The notes beneath the pieces were generated by a model. The model was not told where the DNA came from. It searched no databases and saw nothing but the letters and a program-made list of their open reading frames with translations. From Triangularia verruculosa (lineage: Eukaryota > Ascomycota > Sordariomycetes > Sordariales > Podosporaceae), in the NCBI GenBank assembly GCA_033296885.1, contig MU864000.1, positions 1 to 64,000 of the forward strand: DNA of 64,000 nucleotides. The letters are read 5' to 3'. Below are positions 1 through 10,204 of the stretch, one piece after another (position 1 is the first letter of the stretch; the number at the start of each line of letters is the position of its first letter). The translations under genes were made by a program, and so were the position numbers.

Positions 1-96
1 CTTCCGCTTCCGCTACGCACTGCTATAGCGCATAGTCTGCTGTAGCTCCCCTATAGGCGCTGTAATACAGGCCTATAAGGCTACGCAGCAAACAGG
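1..96 (+). repeat. 3' end of an LTR-like element, cut by the window edge
   Basis: This stretch aligns almost base for base with 59532-59627, the 3' end of the LTR-like element at 59012-59626. Both contain a purine/pyrimidine-poor core with CTACGCACTGC and end in GCAGCAAACA. The mismatches are scattered rather than of the pure C-to-T/G-to-A type, so this looks like a second, diverged insertion of the same family. The rest of the copy lies to the left of the window. No coding sequence is attached. Confidence 0.75.
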
Positions 97-868
97 TATA
101 TCTAAAACGGATGTTAGAAGCGGACAGTTAGTAGAAGTTTAAGGACTTTACTAGTTCCACAGATTAACTATACGCTAGTAACCTTTTATAACTTTATCCG
201 TAATCTTTTTATAAACTATAGAGCCGTTTATTTCCTCCGTATAATTTTCTAAGCCCTTATCTTTTCTCCGGCGAAAAAACTCTTAAGGGCTCTTCTTTCT
301 CGGTATTGTAGAAGGTATAGTAGAAAGCTAATGTAGCGAAAATATAAGGCCGATAACGATAAAGTATATAAAGAAAGATTTTGCGGCAGTGATATAGTAT
401 CACAACCCTGGTATATGGACGAGAATAACGATTGGTTGTGGAACCACGGAAAGCAAGGACCAATCGGGAGAACGCCTAGGAGAACCAATCACGGTAAGGA
501 ACGGTTGATTAGTGTGCTTAGGGCACCGAGCAGAGTAAGCAGAATGCTTAGTGTGCTTAGGGCACTGAGTAGAGTAAGCACGATTAGGAAAGGGTCTATA
601 TATACGGAGGAACTAAATAACTCGTAGATAGTTCCGTAGTATATAATTACAGTTTATATTCACGGTATCTTATGTTTATATTGAGACATCTTATTGTGCA
701 CTATTTAGCTACACCGAACCAATTATCAAAAGTAGCCTTCAACCGAGTATCCCTTTCAGAGGTTCTGTACAGGGGTTCGTCACATATAGATACGAGGGGC
801 TGGGAGAGAAGTCGTATAGTAGGTAGTAGGACGGATGGAATAGCCTCTTTATATAGTTAAAACTAGAA
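97..868. other. Gene-free repeat-like flank
   Basis: No gene is visible. The first 300 nt are AT-rich with short dispersed GC islands, as in decayed repeats. Around 395-480 there is a segment with the look of another LTR start (TCACAACCCTGG, then a partly inverted ATTGGTTGTGG/ACCAATC pair), and a TATA-like run lies at 596-606. No open frame of convincing length or composition was found. I cannot name the element. Confidence 0.4.
509..585. repeat. 39-bp direct repeat, two copies
   Basis: Two adjacent copies of a 39-bp unit containing TTAGTGTGCTTAGGGCA and AGAGTAAGCA start at 509 and 548. They differ mainly by C/T changes (ACCGAGCAGAG versus ACTGAGTAGAG), which fits mild RIP-like decay. They lie within the repeat debris at the left edge and just before a TATA-like run, so they may be part of a degraded retroelement terminal repeat. 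Confidence 0.6.
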
Positions 869-1101
869 GAAGAAAAGTCGCGCAGTAGGTAGGTAGGGAG
901 TAACGGATTTTATTATGTTAAAATGGGTACGACCTAGAGTCCCCTAAAACGGAGAGTAATACGCTGGCGAGCCTATTTCTTGAGAAGAAAAGTCGCGTAG
1001 TAGGCAGGTAGGGAGTGACGGATTTTATTATGTTAAAATGGCTACTACGACCCAGAGTCCCCTAAAACGGAGAGCAAATACGCTGGCGAGCCCATTTCTT
1101 G
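869..1101. repeat. Tandem duplication, unit about 115 bp
   Basis: Two head-to-tail copies (about 869-983 and 984-1101) share AGAAGAAAAGTCGCG at their start, GGATTTTATTATGTTAAAAT in the middle and ACGCTGGCGAGC with ATTTCTT at their end. The copies differ by a handful of transitions and a small indel. No coding potential is preserved in either copy. Confidence 0.85.
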
Positions 1102-1876
1102 GTCCCCGTTTTGGTGGAGGATTCGTCCCTGTAGGAGAGGGAGGCTCCAAATTTGGACTATGAGAGCGTCGCGTAAAGTTGTCGTTTTTGGAGAATGGCG
1201 AGCGTAGGGTGAGCTAAAGGTGAGTCGAAGGTGAGCCGAGGGTGAAGCAAGCTTGATTTTGGGCTAACCATGTTTGGACGAGACAAAAAAGTTTTTAGAG
1301 ACCGACTACCTAGGTAGGTATTGGAACATGCTCAATTAGTACCGTGGCATTCAAGGAGGCACAGCACACCGAATCTCCCAACGGTTTGCACCAACAAAGG
1401 TGACCATGGGACTAAAAAGGAAGGAGAACTCTTGCGCCATGGTTGATACCAAATTTGCGAACAGCGGCAGTTCAAGTTCCGCGTTGTTGGGTACCAGAGG
1501 CCAAGATTAGAGGTTCTTCAGACAGCCACATGCATGTGTGTAAACAATCTCGTGTGTGAAACATACATATGCAGGCCAATGTCAATGATGCCCGAACAGC
1601 GGATGCATTCTGAAGCAGGAAAGGGCCGATTGACACCTAGCAATTCAGCGTCAGACATTTCTATTGGTGTGCTTTGGTGTGCCTTTTCATTCATTCCGCG
1701 TCGCGAGTCTGATATTGGTGGATACGTGCTTTCCACAGTGCATAAGGTAGGTCGATAGATACCTTACCTACCTACCTACGTAAGTTACCTAGATCAATCA
1801 CAACACTTCTTAGGCCTGGAATCTCGACGACCTACGATAAACTCGAGCTCAGAGAAAGCCATCGGCATCAGCCATC
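1102..1876. other. Intergenic region before the first UstYa gene
   Basis: No gene supported. The short open frames on both strands around 1518-1758 overlap each other and have no recognisable composition. TAGG/CCTA tetranucleotide runs occur at 1308-1320 and 1763-1780. The last 100 nt is the presumed promoter and leader of the gene starting at 1877. Confidence 0.5.
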
Positions 1877-2762
1877 ATGGTTTTCAACAATCAAACAATG
1901 TCGACCTCCATTCACGAAGAACGTCCTTTTCTCCCTAACGACGACAGCGAGAGCCGGAGAGATGACAAGGGACACTATTCAATCATCACAGCACGGCTTC
2001 TTATATGGCTGTCGTTGATCGGTAATTTGTCTTTATTACTCATTTGCGTCCTTCTGAGCGGAGCCCTTCTTTACGTCTTGCGCTCTGCGCAACCCAAATC
2101 TGAGCTACCAGAACCATACTGTATACTCGACACTTCCTTCTCTCCTGTTAAGTTAACAAATGAGGCTAACCATTATTCTACAACGCACAGCACCCGCAAA
2201 CAATATCGTCGAGTTTGAGTACCGAGGTGTGATACGCAACGACTCGCGATTTTTAGGGCGGCCGACCCCAGAATGGCAAGAGTCGATGCATGAATTGATG
2301 GCCGGCACTTTAATCAGGATCACGGATGAAGAACTTCAGCTCGCCGGGGCAGACTCAATTCCACTCCAGGACGGTGGGTATGCTGGCGGCCTGGGTGTGG
2401 GACATAACCTACACTGTGTCAAGCAGATAAAGCAGTTCCTTTACCGAGACCATTCTTACCCCGACCTGGAATTGGGGAGCGAAAGATTTGAGTATCTTCA
2501 AACACATGCTGGTATGTTTCCCGGCTGTAGTATACAGGATGGCGCGTCACGGCTGACCTTGCCAGATCATTGTTTGGATTTCATCCGTCAGGGCATCATG
2601 TGTCATCTGGACTATTCACTCTACACAGTCTACTGGGGTGAACGAAGACAGGATATCCCAACACACCGTGATCCGCCAGTGCAAAAATGTGTCAATTGGG
2701 AGAAACTCCATGCTTGGATGCAAAAAAGGGCAGCAGACACAGGCATGTTGGTAGGACCTTAA
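1877..2762 (+). CDS. UstYa-like (DUF3328) membrane oxidase, two exons
   Basis: UstYa-family proteins are type II membrane enzymes of the fungal secretory pathway. They catalyse oxidations such as cyclisation and hydroxylation of RiPP and cyclochlorotine-type peptides. I join 1877-2120 and 2191-2762 (271 aa). The GTATAC donor and CACAG acceptor, with a CTAAC branch point, give the family signature YSPANNIVEFEY across the junction. A transmembrane helix lies at about residues 36-68. The first metal-binding motif HNLHC is intact at about residue 150. The second appears as PDHCLDFIRQGIMC, with the HC pair but not the first His of HXXHC. The next gene is a second family member in the same direction. 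No peptide precursor gene is seen nearby, so the substrate is unknown. The family call is secure; the exact function is not. Confidence 0.88.
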
Positions 2763-3311
2763 ATAGATGACCTGAGCCCTGAATCTTCCATTTCAAAAGA
2801 AGCAGTTGAATGGCTCTGCCCTGGATACATTGGGTTAGCCTACTCTTAATACACTTGCGTTTGAGTTCATCATGGCAGACTACACCGAATTCACCTAGAG
2901 AAGATCTGGAGACAGTAGGTAACGTGTGGGGTGATTGGATGGATACGGTGAGGAGATAATGTAGATGTAGCAGCGCTGCTTGCTAGCGAGAGGGTATAAC
3001 GTAACAGGCATACAGTCACAAAGTTCAGAAACTGCCGGAGCTGTGCCAGATCCTAGCGTTAAGATGACTGAACACCACGAATCAGATCAACGTAAATTAA
3101 ACGTGTTGCGAACACCGGAAGTCCGGAAGGGTAAGCCAATGCAAATCTCAATTGCCGTTGGTGCCAGTTCTGACACTCAGGGGTCGGTCACGTAGAGCCG
3201 AAAGCTTTTTCTACAGTGAGCCCTGTTCACGCCTATCTTGATCTCAACTTCACATTCCTGTCTACCCAGCAATAATTAGCTAACGACGCAAGCAGCTACA
3301 AAGTTGGCACG
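2763..3311. other. Intergenic region between the two UstYa genes
   Basis: About 550 nt with no supported gene. A 71-codon frame at 2980-3195 has no family features and is treated as chance. The last 120 nt before 3312 is the likely promoter of the second UstYa gene. Confidence 0.5.
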
Positions 3312-4374
3312 ATGGCTTCCGATCACGAAAAAGACCCATTCATTCATGGGACTCTCGAAGGCAAGAAGCCATATGCGAGACTGCGCAGAGAATGCCCCAA
3401 GAGGCATACCGTCCTATGTGTACTCCACATTCTGTTCCTTGTTTTGAACATTGCGCTCTTCATCGTCATCAAGCTCTCAGCTCCAGCCCAAGCATGCAGT
3501 GCAAGTGGTCAAAAGCCAGACAACGTTGTGTATTGTAGGAGCCGCATAGGTAACAACTGTGCAAATTAAGAGGCCATGCGTTAACGGCGTGACAAACGCA
3601 TCAGCTCCAGCAGATTCAGCAGTACGGTATCAAGTCTATCAAGACAAATATGATGAAGGCCCCACTCCATTCTCTGGAGAACCCCGACCACAACTCGACA
3701 ATGCCTGGTCAAAGTTACTACGATGTGAGTGAAAAAGTTCCCGTATCTATCTCCCTAGATACCTGACTGACTTGTCTTTAAGCTTCCATGATCCGATTAT
3801 CTGCGGAGGAGATGAGACGGATGAATAAGTCATCTGTTACAATGAAAGATGGTTCCGGCTATGTCGGGTACCTGGAAGCTATCCACATGCTGCATTGTGT
3901 TGTAGGTGTCGACCCTAACGGACGCTTCAGATACCTACCTACCTACCTATCTACACAAATGGCCCGTCCCGAAGCTCACACCAAGTCTAGAAACGAATGC
4001 ACCAAGCACAGTATCCTCAGATGTATCCCAAGCTTCAGGCAGAAGATGCATTCTCAACACACCACTGGAGTAAGTGTCACCGTGCACCGAGGACAGATAA
4101 CAACTGACTTTGAGTCAAAGACCACTGCTTAGAGGTGTTGCGCAAGGGCATCATGTGCAACGCTGATACTACAATAAACACATATTACTGGCATGAGGAT
4201 TCAACAGGCAAAATGATGATTAAGGGAGACAGAACTGGACCGAGAAAATGCACGGATTGGGATCATCTACAGGCATGGGCTGAGGACAGGACAATCTACG
4301 GCGGTGACAGGGAACGGTTTCTTGAGAATCTGGTAAGCCATGATCATGAAGGAGGTGGGCTGGGTCCCCTCTAG
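3312..4374 (+). CDS. UstYa-like (DUF3328) protein, five exons, second motif degenerate
   Basis: This is a second UstYa-family protein, in tandem with the one at 1877. My model joins 3312-3534, 3605-3724, 3783-3901, 3991-4069 and 4133-4374 (260 aa). All four introns have GT/AG ends and keep frame. A membrane helix lies at about residues 33-55, followed by YSPADSAVRYQVY across intron 1 and SMIRLSAEE across intron 2. The first metal motif HMLHC is intact just before intron 3. The second motif, expected as HXXHC before LR.GIMC, reads STHHW followed by KVLRKGIMCNAD: Cys is replaced by Trp, the first His is absent and one residue is missing. Either the enzyme has lost one ligand set or the last intron is used differently. 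Intron 3 carries a TACC tetranucleotide run. Family call secure; activity doubtful. Confidence 0.8.
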
Positions 4375-5575
4375 CAGGTACCTTAGCCCACACGGCCACA
4401 AGGCTCATGTCAGTTGCCCAGCGTTGACAATGAGCCAAGTAGGTAGGTAAGCCACTGGAAGTCAGGCTCGACTCGGCTCGGCTCATTGTTCACGCTACAG
4501 CTGCCAGATTAAAGTTGCAGATCAGACAATTGCACTCGGATTCATGCTTTATTTTCTTTCAGGACTGTTTCAGTTGCCGAATGTAAATGCCGGTCTTACA
4601 AACATGGAACATTCAGAGCGGGTGGTTGGCGGACACAACCTTGAATTCGACAGTTGCCGTACATTTCCCAGGTTCAGGGTCACACCCTACCAAGTGCTAG
4701 CCTCTATCCTAATTACATATTTCATCGGTTATGCAGTTGGGTGCCCTGTAACTGCGCAAAATTGCTTGAAATGTACGCCGTAGCTTCGAAGGGATCTTGT
4801 GACGAACAGCTCGTTCATCTGGTTGAGACTTGACGTGCACACAACACAAGAGGCACGGCGGAACAATCATTACCTACCTGAGAAGTAAGGTGTGACTACC
4901 GCTGTCTCGCGTAGGCCTAACAACTTCCCGAACAAATAAGGTACATAGGTAAGGACTTTGGAATCACACCTAACCGGCCCGTTCCTAGCCTCTCAGCGGG
5001 TGGCGCCCGCCACCCGCCGAATGAGTGTGTGTGTGTGTGATTCTTAAATTCGCCAAAGGCGATCTGCTGCGAAGCAGCCGTCTCCCTGGGCACCCGCTGC
5101 ATGAGTTCGGGTGGTTGGTAGTATTTTACCCCCTGCGATGGTGGTAGCAAAGCGGCTTGTTGGTTCATGTTTTGAAGAAACCAACATACTGTGCTACACA
5201 GTGCCACTCAACGCCTCAGTTTTATGGAAAGGAAATCATTAGTTATGTGCTGGATTCAGTGAAGGTACCTAGGTACTTGAAGAATGATCAACTTCCACTG
5301 CCAGACACGGAAAGGATCTTCAAATTTCGTCGTCCTGCTGCATCTCGTTGGACTGCATGGGCATGGCAGAGGTAGTTGGTGTCTGGACTTCGTTCACCTC
5401 ATCGAGTGTTCATGCCATCGCGTGCCGGACGATGTTCGGTGTTCGACCAATGCCGCTTGAACGAGAAATTCTCTTGGGGTATCCGGATCCCCCAAACCCT
5501 GGAGATTTGACTTGACTCTTGATCAATCCTGTTTGTTGACCCGACAACCAGGCCATCGCTTGAACTAGCTTTCCT
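4375..5575. other. Intergenic region
   Basis: About 1.2 kb with no supported gene. It holds a TAGG run at 4439-4447 and a (GT)n microsatellite at about 5027-5040. A 96-codon minus-strand frame at 4917-5207 runs through the microsatellite and low-complexity sequence and is rejected. Confidence 0.5.
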
Positions 5576-7088
5576 TTGATATTGCTTTTACTCACACTGA
5601 TCATGGCCATGTCGTACGTCACTACGACGAGTACAACCGTCATTGGCGTTCTTTTTCCCTCCTTGTCAATAATATTGTTGGCCATTCGAACATACGGATT
5701 GTTTTGGCACTACTCTCGACGGGATTTCGGTGTTGACGATGTCTTGGTGTTCCCTGCAGCGGTATGTTCAGAGACGTTCCGTTATAGGCCAAGACTGAAC
5801 ACGAACTGAGTGAATTATTCGGTAGTTTCTCACTGTTGCAGCAGGTGTCGCCATGGCGATAGGGTCACAGATGCACATCATCGGTGGCCACGCCATTCCT
5901 GGGGTCTGGGGCCCTGAAGATAATGTCAAGCTTGGGAAGGTTAGTGTTTTCAGCCGTGATTTTACTATTTCACTGCTATGACGACGAAATACTGATAATA
6001 GGCAAAGTTTGAATATGGCTTCTGGATAGGCCATGTTCTAGCTATAGGATTCATCAAGCTTACCCTTTTGTTTTTCTTTAGGGGCTTATTTAAAGGTAGG
6101 TAAGATTCTTCGACCGCGAAGAGCAAAGCCAACTGACACTTACTTACACTTGCACAGGAAGGGTGGAAAGAACACCATTTGACTACTGTAACTAGGCGCT
6201 CATTGTTCTGGTTACACTTTGGACAGCGGCGTTTCTCTTTCTGGAAATATTTGCTTGCGGGGACAGACCGGCTGCCAGCTGGGAAAGCTTTGAGTCCCTC
6301 CGGACAAAGTGCTTGGATACCTTCGGCATGCTCACCGGCTGTTCTGTCTTTAGCTGGGTGCTCGATTTAGCAATTTTTATTGAACCATTAGTTATGGTAC
6401 GCTTTTATACATAAGGTACCTCCTCATCTTACATAATATTTAAAGGCTAACCCATTACAGATTCGAACACTCAATATGAGCCGGAAGCGCAAAGTGCAAG
6501 CGTCAATCGTGTTCCTCTTCAGTGGCTTGTATGTTATGTTCTTCCAGTACAGATCCAAACCAGAAGTACTCATAATGTCAAAAGCGCCGTGATTGCTGGG
6601 CTTCTGAGAATGATTCCTTGGATTCAAATCTACGTACAGGATGTCAGAAATCCCACCATCAGGATTCTGGGTGAAGATTTTCCAGTTACCGATCAGGAGG
6701 GTAAGTGGCAGTTCAACTTCATCATAAGGTATCAGAGCGAGTCTGATGACATTTGACAGGAGTTGTGTCTATTGTCCTGTTCTGGACATATATGGAAATC
6801 GGGGTGGGGTTCTTAGTGTCATGCGTTCCTAGAAGCGCTTGGGTATGGGACAAGTTGCCGTCACTCTCACCTTTGCTATCAAAGTTATCCAGATCTTTCA
6901 TTTCAGTTGCATCTCGCTCATCAACGACGAAGACAGCGACAAGACACCAAGACGGCGAAAGCCAAGTCCATGGACTTCATTCGGAGATTCACTCACAGAG
7001 ATCATTAGTAAACATCAAATCCACTTCTGTTGGGAGCCGAAGATCATTTGACAACATTGAAATGGATTATATACCTGGAAGAAGATGA
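5576..7088 (+). pseudogene. Broken SAT4/Pth11-type rhodopsin-like membrane protein
   Basis: The family comprises fungal seven-helix plasma-membrane proteins related to Pth11-class GPCRs. Six exons can be traced: 5576-5761, 5826-5939, 6002-6095, 6158-6396, 6461-6700 and 6760-7088, all with consensus splice sites. Hallmarks are FGVDDVLVFPAA, GGHAIPGVWG, the exon 3 helix ending LLFFFRGLF, ACGDRPAASWESFESLRTKC, then GLLRMIPWIQIYVQD and FWTYMEIGVGFLVSC. Two lesions break it. An in-frame TAG at 6193-6195 lies inside a helix where relatives tend to have Trp, so TGG to TAG is likely. A frameshift (one base lost or two gained) lies near 6535-6550, between SIVFLFSGLYV and the frame that reads HNVKSAVIAGLL. 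No intron can rescue either. Sequencing error is possible but two independent errors are unlikely. The rest of the frame is well kept, so inactivation is recent. Confidence 0.8.
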
Positions 7089-7840
7089 AATGAGAAGTCA
7101 TGACATCGAGGGGTAATCAGGGGTTTGTGGAGAATTGGTCGGTGTAGTAGGAACCTCTTAGGTGGCTGAGGACGGTGGCAAATCTGGGCCCAAGAAAGGC
7201 ATCACCCTTCTTATTTATTTGGTGTTGATATCTTGGTTTCTCTTGCATGGTATAGGTATTGAACGTATGTCTTTTGACAATCTTTTGAGGGCTTAGCAAC
7301 TTGAAGGTCCAGTGCTATGCTATGACTGGAAGCATTATGAGGTACTACTCTAAGGTACCTATGCAAGATCGATCACAAAGTTCCTCACTTCTTTAAGCAG
7401 CATCTATGGTCCAAGAGATGCAAAGTGCCAGAAAACGTGGTGGCGTGCAAGTCCCGATGCTTGTTGTTTAGGCTGAACATCGGTTCTGCCGCCCAATGGC
7501 CCTGTTCCACGGCACCTGAGCCATACAACATGCAGGGTCAGCAGGCCTTGGGCATCGTATAAATCACTATCAGTCTCAAATATCCTCAATACCGGCAAGT
7601 GGGATCTGCAATTCTGGTGGAATTCCCATCTGCCCACTCTCGAATTCGCCCATTTTGCTCTCGGCACACTTCCTATCCCGCGAAGAATGGGCTCACCCAA
7701 GATGGGTGGCTTGCATAGGGCGCGGGGTCTACTTTATCGTGCCAATGCCACTCTTGGAGTTTGGGCCTTGAGATGTGATTCTCAGAAGGCGTTCGCAATA
7801 ACTCCAACAATTTTGTTCTCAGGCCTGCAGTCTTGCCAAC
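7089..7840. other. Intergenic region
   Basis: About 750 nt between the broken membrane protein gene and the aspartic protease. A 98-codon minus-strand frame (7404-7700) and a 111-codon plus-strand frame (7687-8022) have no recognisable features; the latter runs into the protease exon in another frame. The final 150 nt is the likely protease promoter. Confidence 0.5.
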
Positions 7841-9345
7841 ATGAGATACTCTCTTTTCGCGCTCCTCTCTCTGGAGATTTCACCTTCTGCAGGCCGACTG
7901 CTTCATGCCACCCGAAATGGCCTTGTGCCAGATACTGTCACTTCCAATGTCGTCTCCATGCGCAAGCATGCCGTCCCTTCTGCCTCGCACCGCTCGAGCG
8001 CCACGACACCCATCTACCGTAGGACAGCCGCTGTGAACCACCCAGCTAACTTGACTAATGTCCACGATGTCTATTATATCATTGACCTTCTTGTGGGCAA
8101 TCAGACCCTCGCCATGAGCGTCGACACGGGATCGAGCGATACATGGTTCGTGTCTGACCCTCTTGAGTGTGTCCGGTTTTGGTGGCAGGGTCCTGAATAC
8201 GTAAGTCAACCAGGCCTAGTTCGACAAGACCCGGAAAACCACTGTTCTACAACAGGTGGCGTTTCTACTAACATTGTCTTTTTCTAGAAACCAAATTGTG
8301 GCCTCGCAGAAGGGTTTGTCGGCAACCTATCAGGTGGAACGCTCGATAACCCTTCATTCGTTCGCTCATACATGGATACTACTTTCGTCTCGGGGTACTA
8401 TGGGTTTGAAGATGTCACCATTGGATCGATCACGGCCAAGAACCAACGCGTGGGAGTGGTCAACTACACGTTCTGGGCAGGTGATGGTCTCACATCAGGC
8501 CTTTTAGGTCTGGGGTATCCTTTCATGACGAGCCTGGATGGATCAGAACAGAACCAGCCACCGTATGACCCGGTGTTTACGACAATGTGGAAAGACAAGT
8601 TGATCGATCCTTTGTTCAGCATCGCACTCTCCAGAGAGACTGAGGACCAAGTCGAGCCGGATGGGGAGGTTCACACGCCACAGGGATCTTACTTGGCGCT
8701 CGGTGGGCTGCCGCCTGTGGAGGTCGACGAGGAGAGCTGGGCAAGGACAAAGATACATGGCGTTGACGCGATCCCTGAGTGGATGTTTGAACAAACGGAT
8801 CTTGGTTTATACATTATCAAACCTGAATCATGGGTTTATGGCCGTGACACAGAGGCCGTCGGTGCAGCTGGTGCAGAAAAGGGAGCTGCGGCGCCAAACG
8901 GATTGATCACCAACACCACTCAATTCCCGGTCTTGATTGATGTGGGAGCTACTCTGAGCTTGTTGCCAAAAGGTGAGATCTGAGGATGAGCATTTTACCT
9001 AAAACGAACCAAATGATTGACAATTTGATAGGACTGGTTCAACAACTTTATGCAGCATTCGACCCGCCGGCCAAGTATCTCAGCACCAACGGGCTGTTCT
9101 TTGCGCTCTGCAATGCCACAGTTCCCAAGTTCGGCCTCAAGATTGGCGGAAAACCTTTCTACTTTGCGCCCGATGACCTGCTGCGTCAGACGGCCCGCGA
9201 CCCGTCAGGTGAATACTGCCGGATTGGGGTCACAGATGTGAACGGAGGTCCATACGTACTCGGCGTCTCGTTTTTGACGAGCGTTCTTGCTGTTTTTGAC
9301 ATTGAGAACACCGAGATGAGGTTTGCTTCGAGGACAAGATATTGA
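7841..9345 (+). CDS. Secreted pepsin-like aspartic protease (family A1)
   Basis: This encodes a bilobal aspartic endopeptidase expected to act outside the cell or at the wall. Three exons, 7841-8200, 8288-8972 and 9032-9345, give 452 aa. The start at 7841 begins a signal-like segment of about 18 residues (MRYSLFALLSLE). A basic propeptide-like region follows, then the N-lobe with YYIIDLLVGNQ and the first catalytic motif VDTGSSDTWFV. The flap tyrosine region is near GYYGFEDVTIG, with LLGLGYP after it. The C-lobe motif reads VLIDVGATLSLLP, where family members normally have DTGT or DSGT. The catalytic Asp is kept but the next residue is Val and a Ser/Thr is replaced by Ala. The C-terminus (YVLGVSFLTSVLAVFDIENTE) is a normal A1 ending. 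No C-terminal GPI-type hydrophobic tail is present. It is probably an active or weakened protease. Confidence 0.88.
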
Positions 9346-9493
9346 TCCGATCGGTGTGTTGGGATGAGGTAAGTTCGCCTTGATGCAATGATTTGGAAAG
9401 ACCTGGCCATCTTCCCTGAATATGCCCATGTCTTGAATGACAGATTCTGTTGGACGGTAGATAGGTATATATGGTAATAACACCTTCCTGTTC

Positions 9494-10204
9494 TCATCCT
9501 CTCGCTTTCACCTGATAGTCGGCATCGGGGTGGAGAGTTGGCTCGGCAAGGTCCTTTCTTATCTCCCTTTTGCGGCGCCAATCCACAGCCTGACCCACAA
9601 ACTTCTGATCCCTCTCGTCCATCTTCTTCTCCAAATCGGGCACCTGATCAAAGGAGGTGATACTCGTCATCAGCTGGGGCGTACCCATTGGTAACCTGTC
9701 CCCCCTGTCCACCTGCCAAAGATGATAGACCTTGCCGTACAGCTCAATAACCTCCTTCATCTCCTCAGTCTCGGCCTTTTCCCATGCAGCCGTCGGAACA
9801 GCGGGATTAGGCTGTGGCATGATAAGCATGCCGGACTTGACCTCAAACACATGGGAATGCCAGAGCCTTCGTTCTTCCTGCGGCAGGGTCTCATACAAGT
9901 GAGGCTTGATCATGTACTCGACGCCAATCAGACGAGCGCCCGGCTCGGGCGAGTCGTAGAGCAGGCATTGGCGAACGTCTTCGGTAAGGTGGCCGCAGTA
10001 ATGGTTGGCCTCGACAACTCGCGATGGATCCGAGGCATAGACGTGGAAAGCGTTGAGGTGGGCGCAAATGTTTTTAGTGGGAGTGAAATCCTGAGTGAGA
10101 GCAGCGCCGGTTTCGAGGATGGTGGACTTGGTGGTTCTCTCGTGGCCAGGGACCTGGTGGCATTCCCTGGCGGATTGGTCTTTGGCGTGGGAAAGAGCAG
10201 ACAT
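9494..10204 (-). CDS. Oil-body-associated protein homologue (DUF1264)
   Basis: Single exon, 236 aa, convergent with the protease gene and 148 nt from its stop. The core matches the OBAP/DUF1264 family: HLNAFHVYASDPSRVVEANH, then CGHLTEDVRQCLLYDS, ARLIGVEYMI, LWHSHVFEVKSGMLIMPQP and LYGKVYHLWQVDRGDRLP. Plant members associate with lipid droplets. The fungal role is not established and the biochemical activity is unknown. The conserved His/Glu set (HYCGHL, HSHVFE) suggests a metal- or ligand-binding cupin-like fold, which is inference. The start at 10204 gives a length typical of the family. Confidence 0.85.
   Translation of the reverse strand: MSALSHAKDQSARECHQVPGHERTTKSTILETGAALTQDFTPTKNICAHLNAFHVYASDPSRVVEANHYCGHLTEDVRQCLLYDSPEPGARLIGVEYMIKPHLYETLPQEERRLWHSHVFEVKSGMLIMPQPNPAVPTAAWEKAETEEMKEVIELYGKVYHLWQVDRGDRLPMGTPQLMTSITSFDQVPDLEKKMDERDQKFVGQAVDWRRKREIRKDLAEPTLHPDADYQVKARG

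Noticed and set aside
9494..10204. The DUF1264 gene as part of the UstYa pathway
   Set aside because: DUF1264 proteins are widespread housekeeping-like proteins; proximity alone gives no link.
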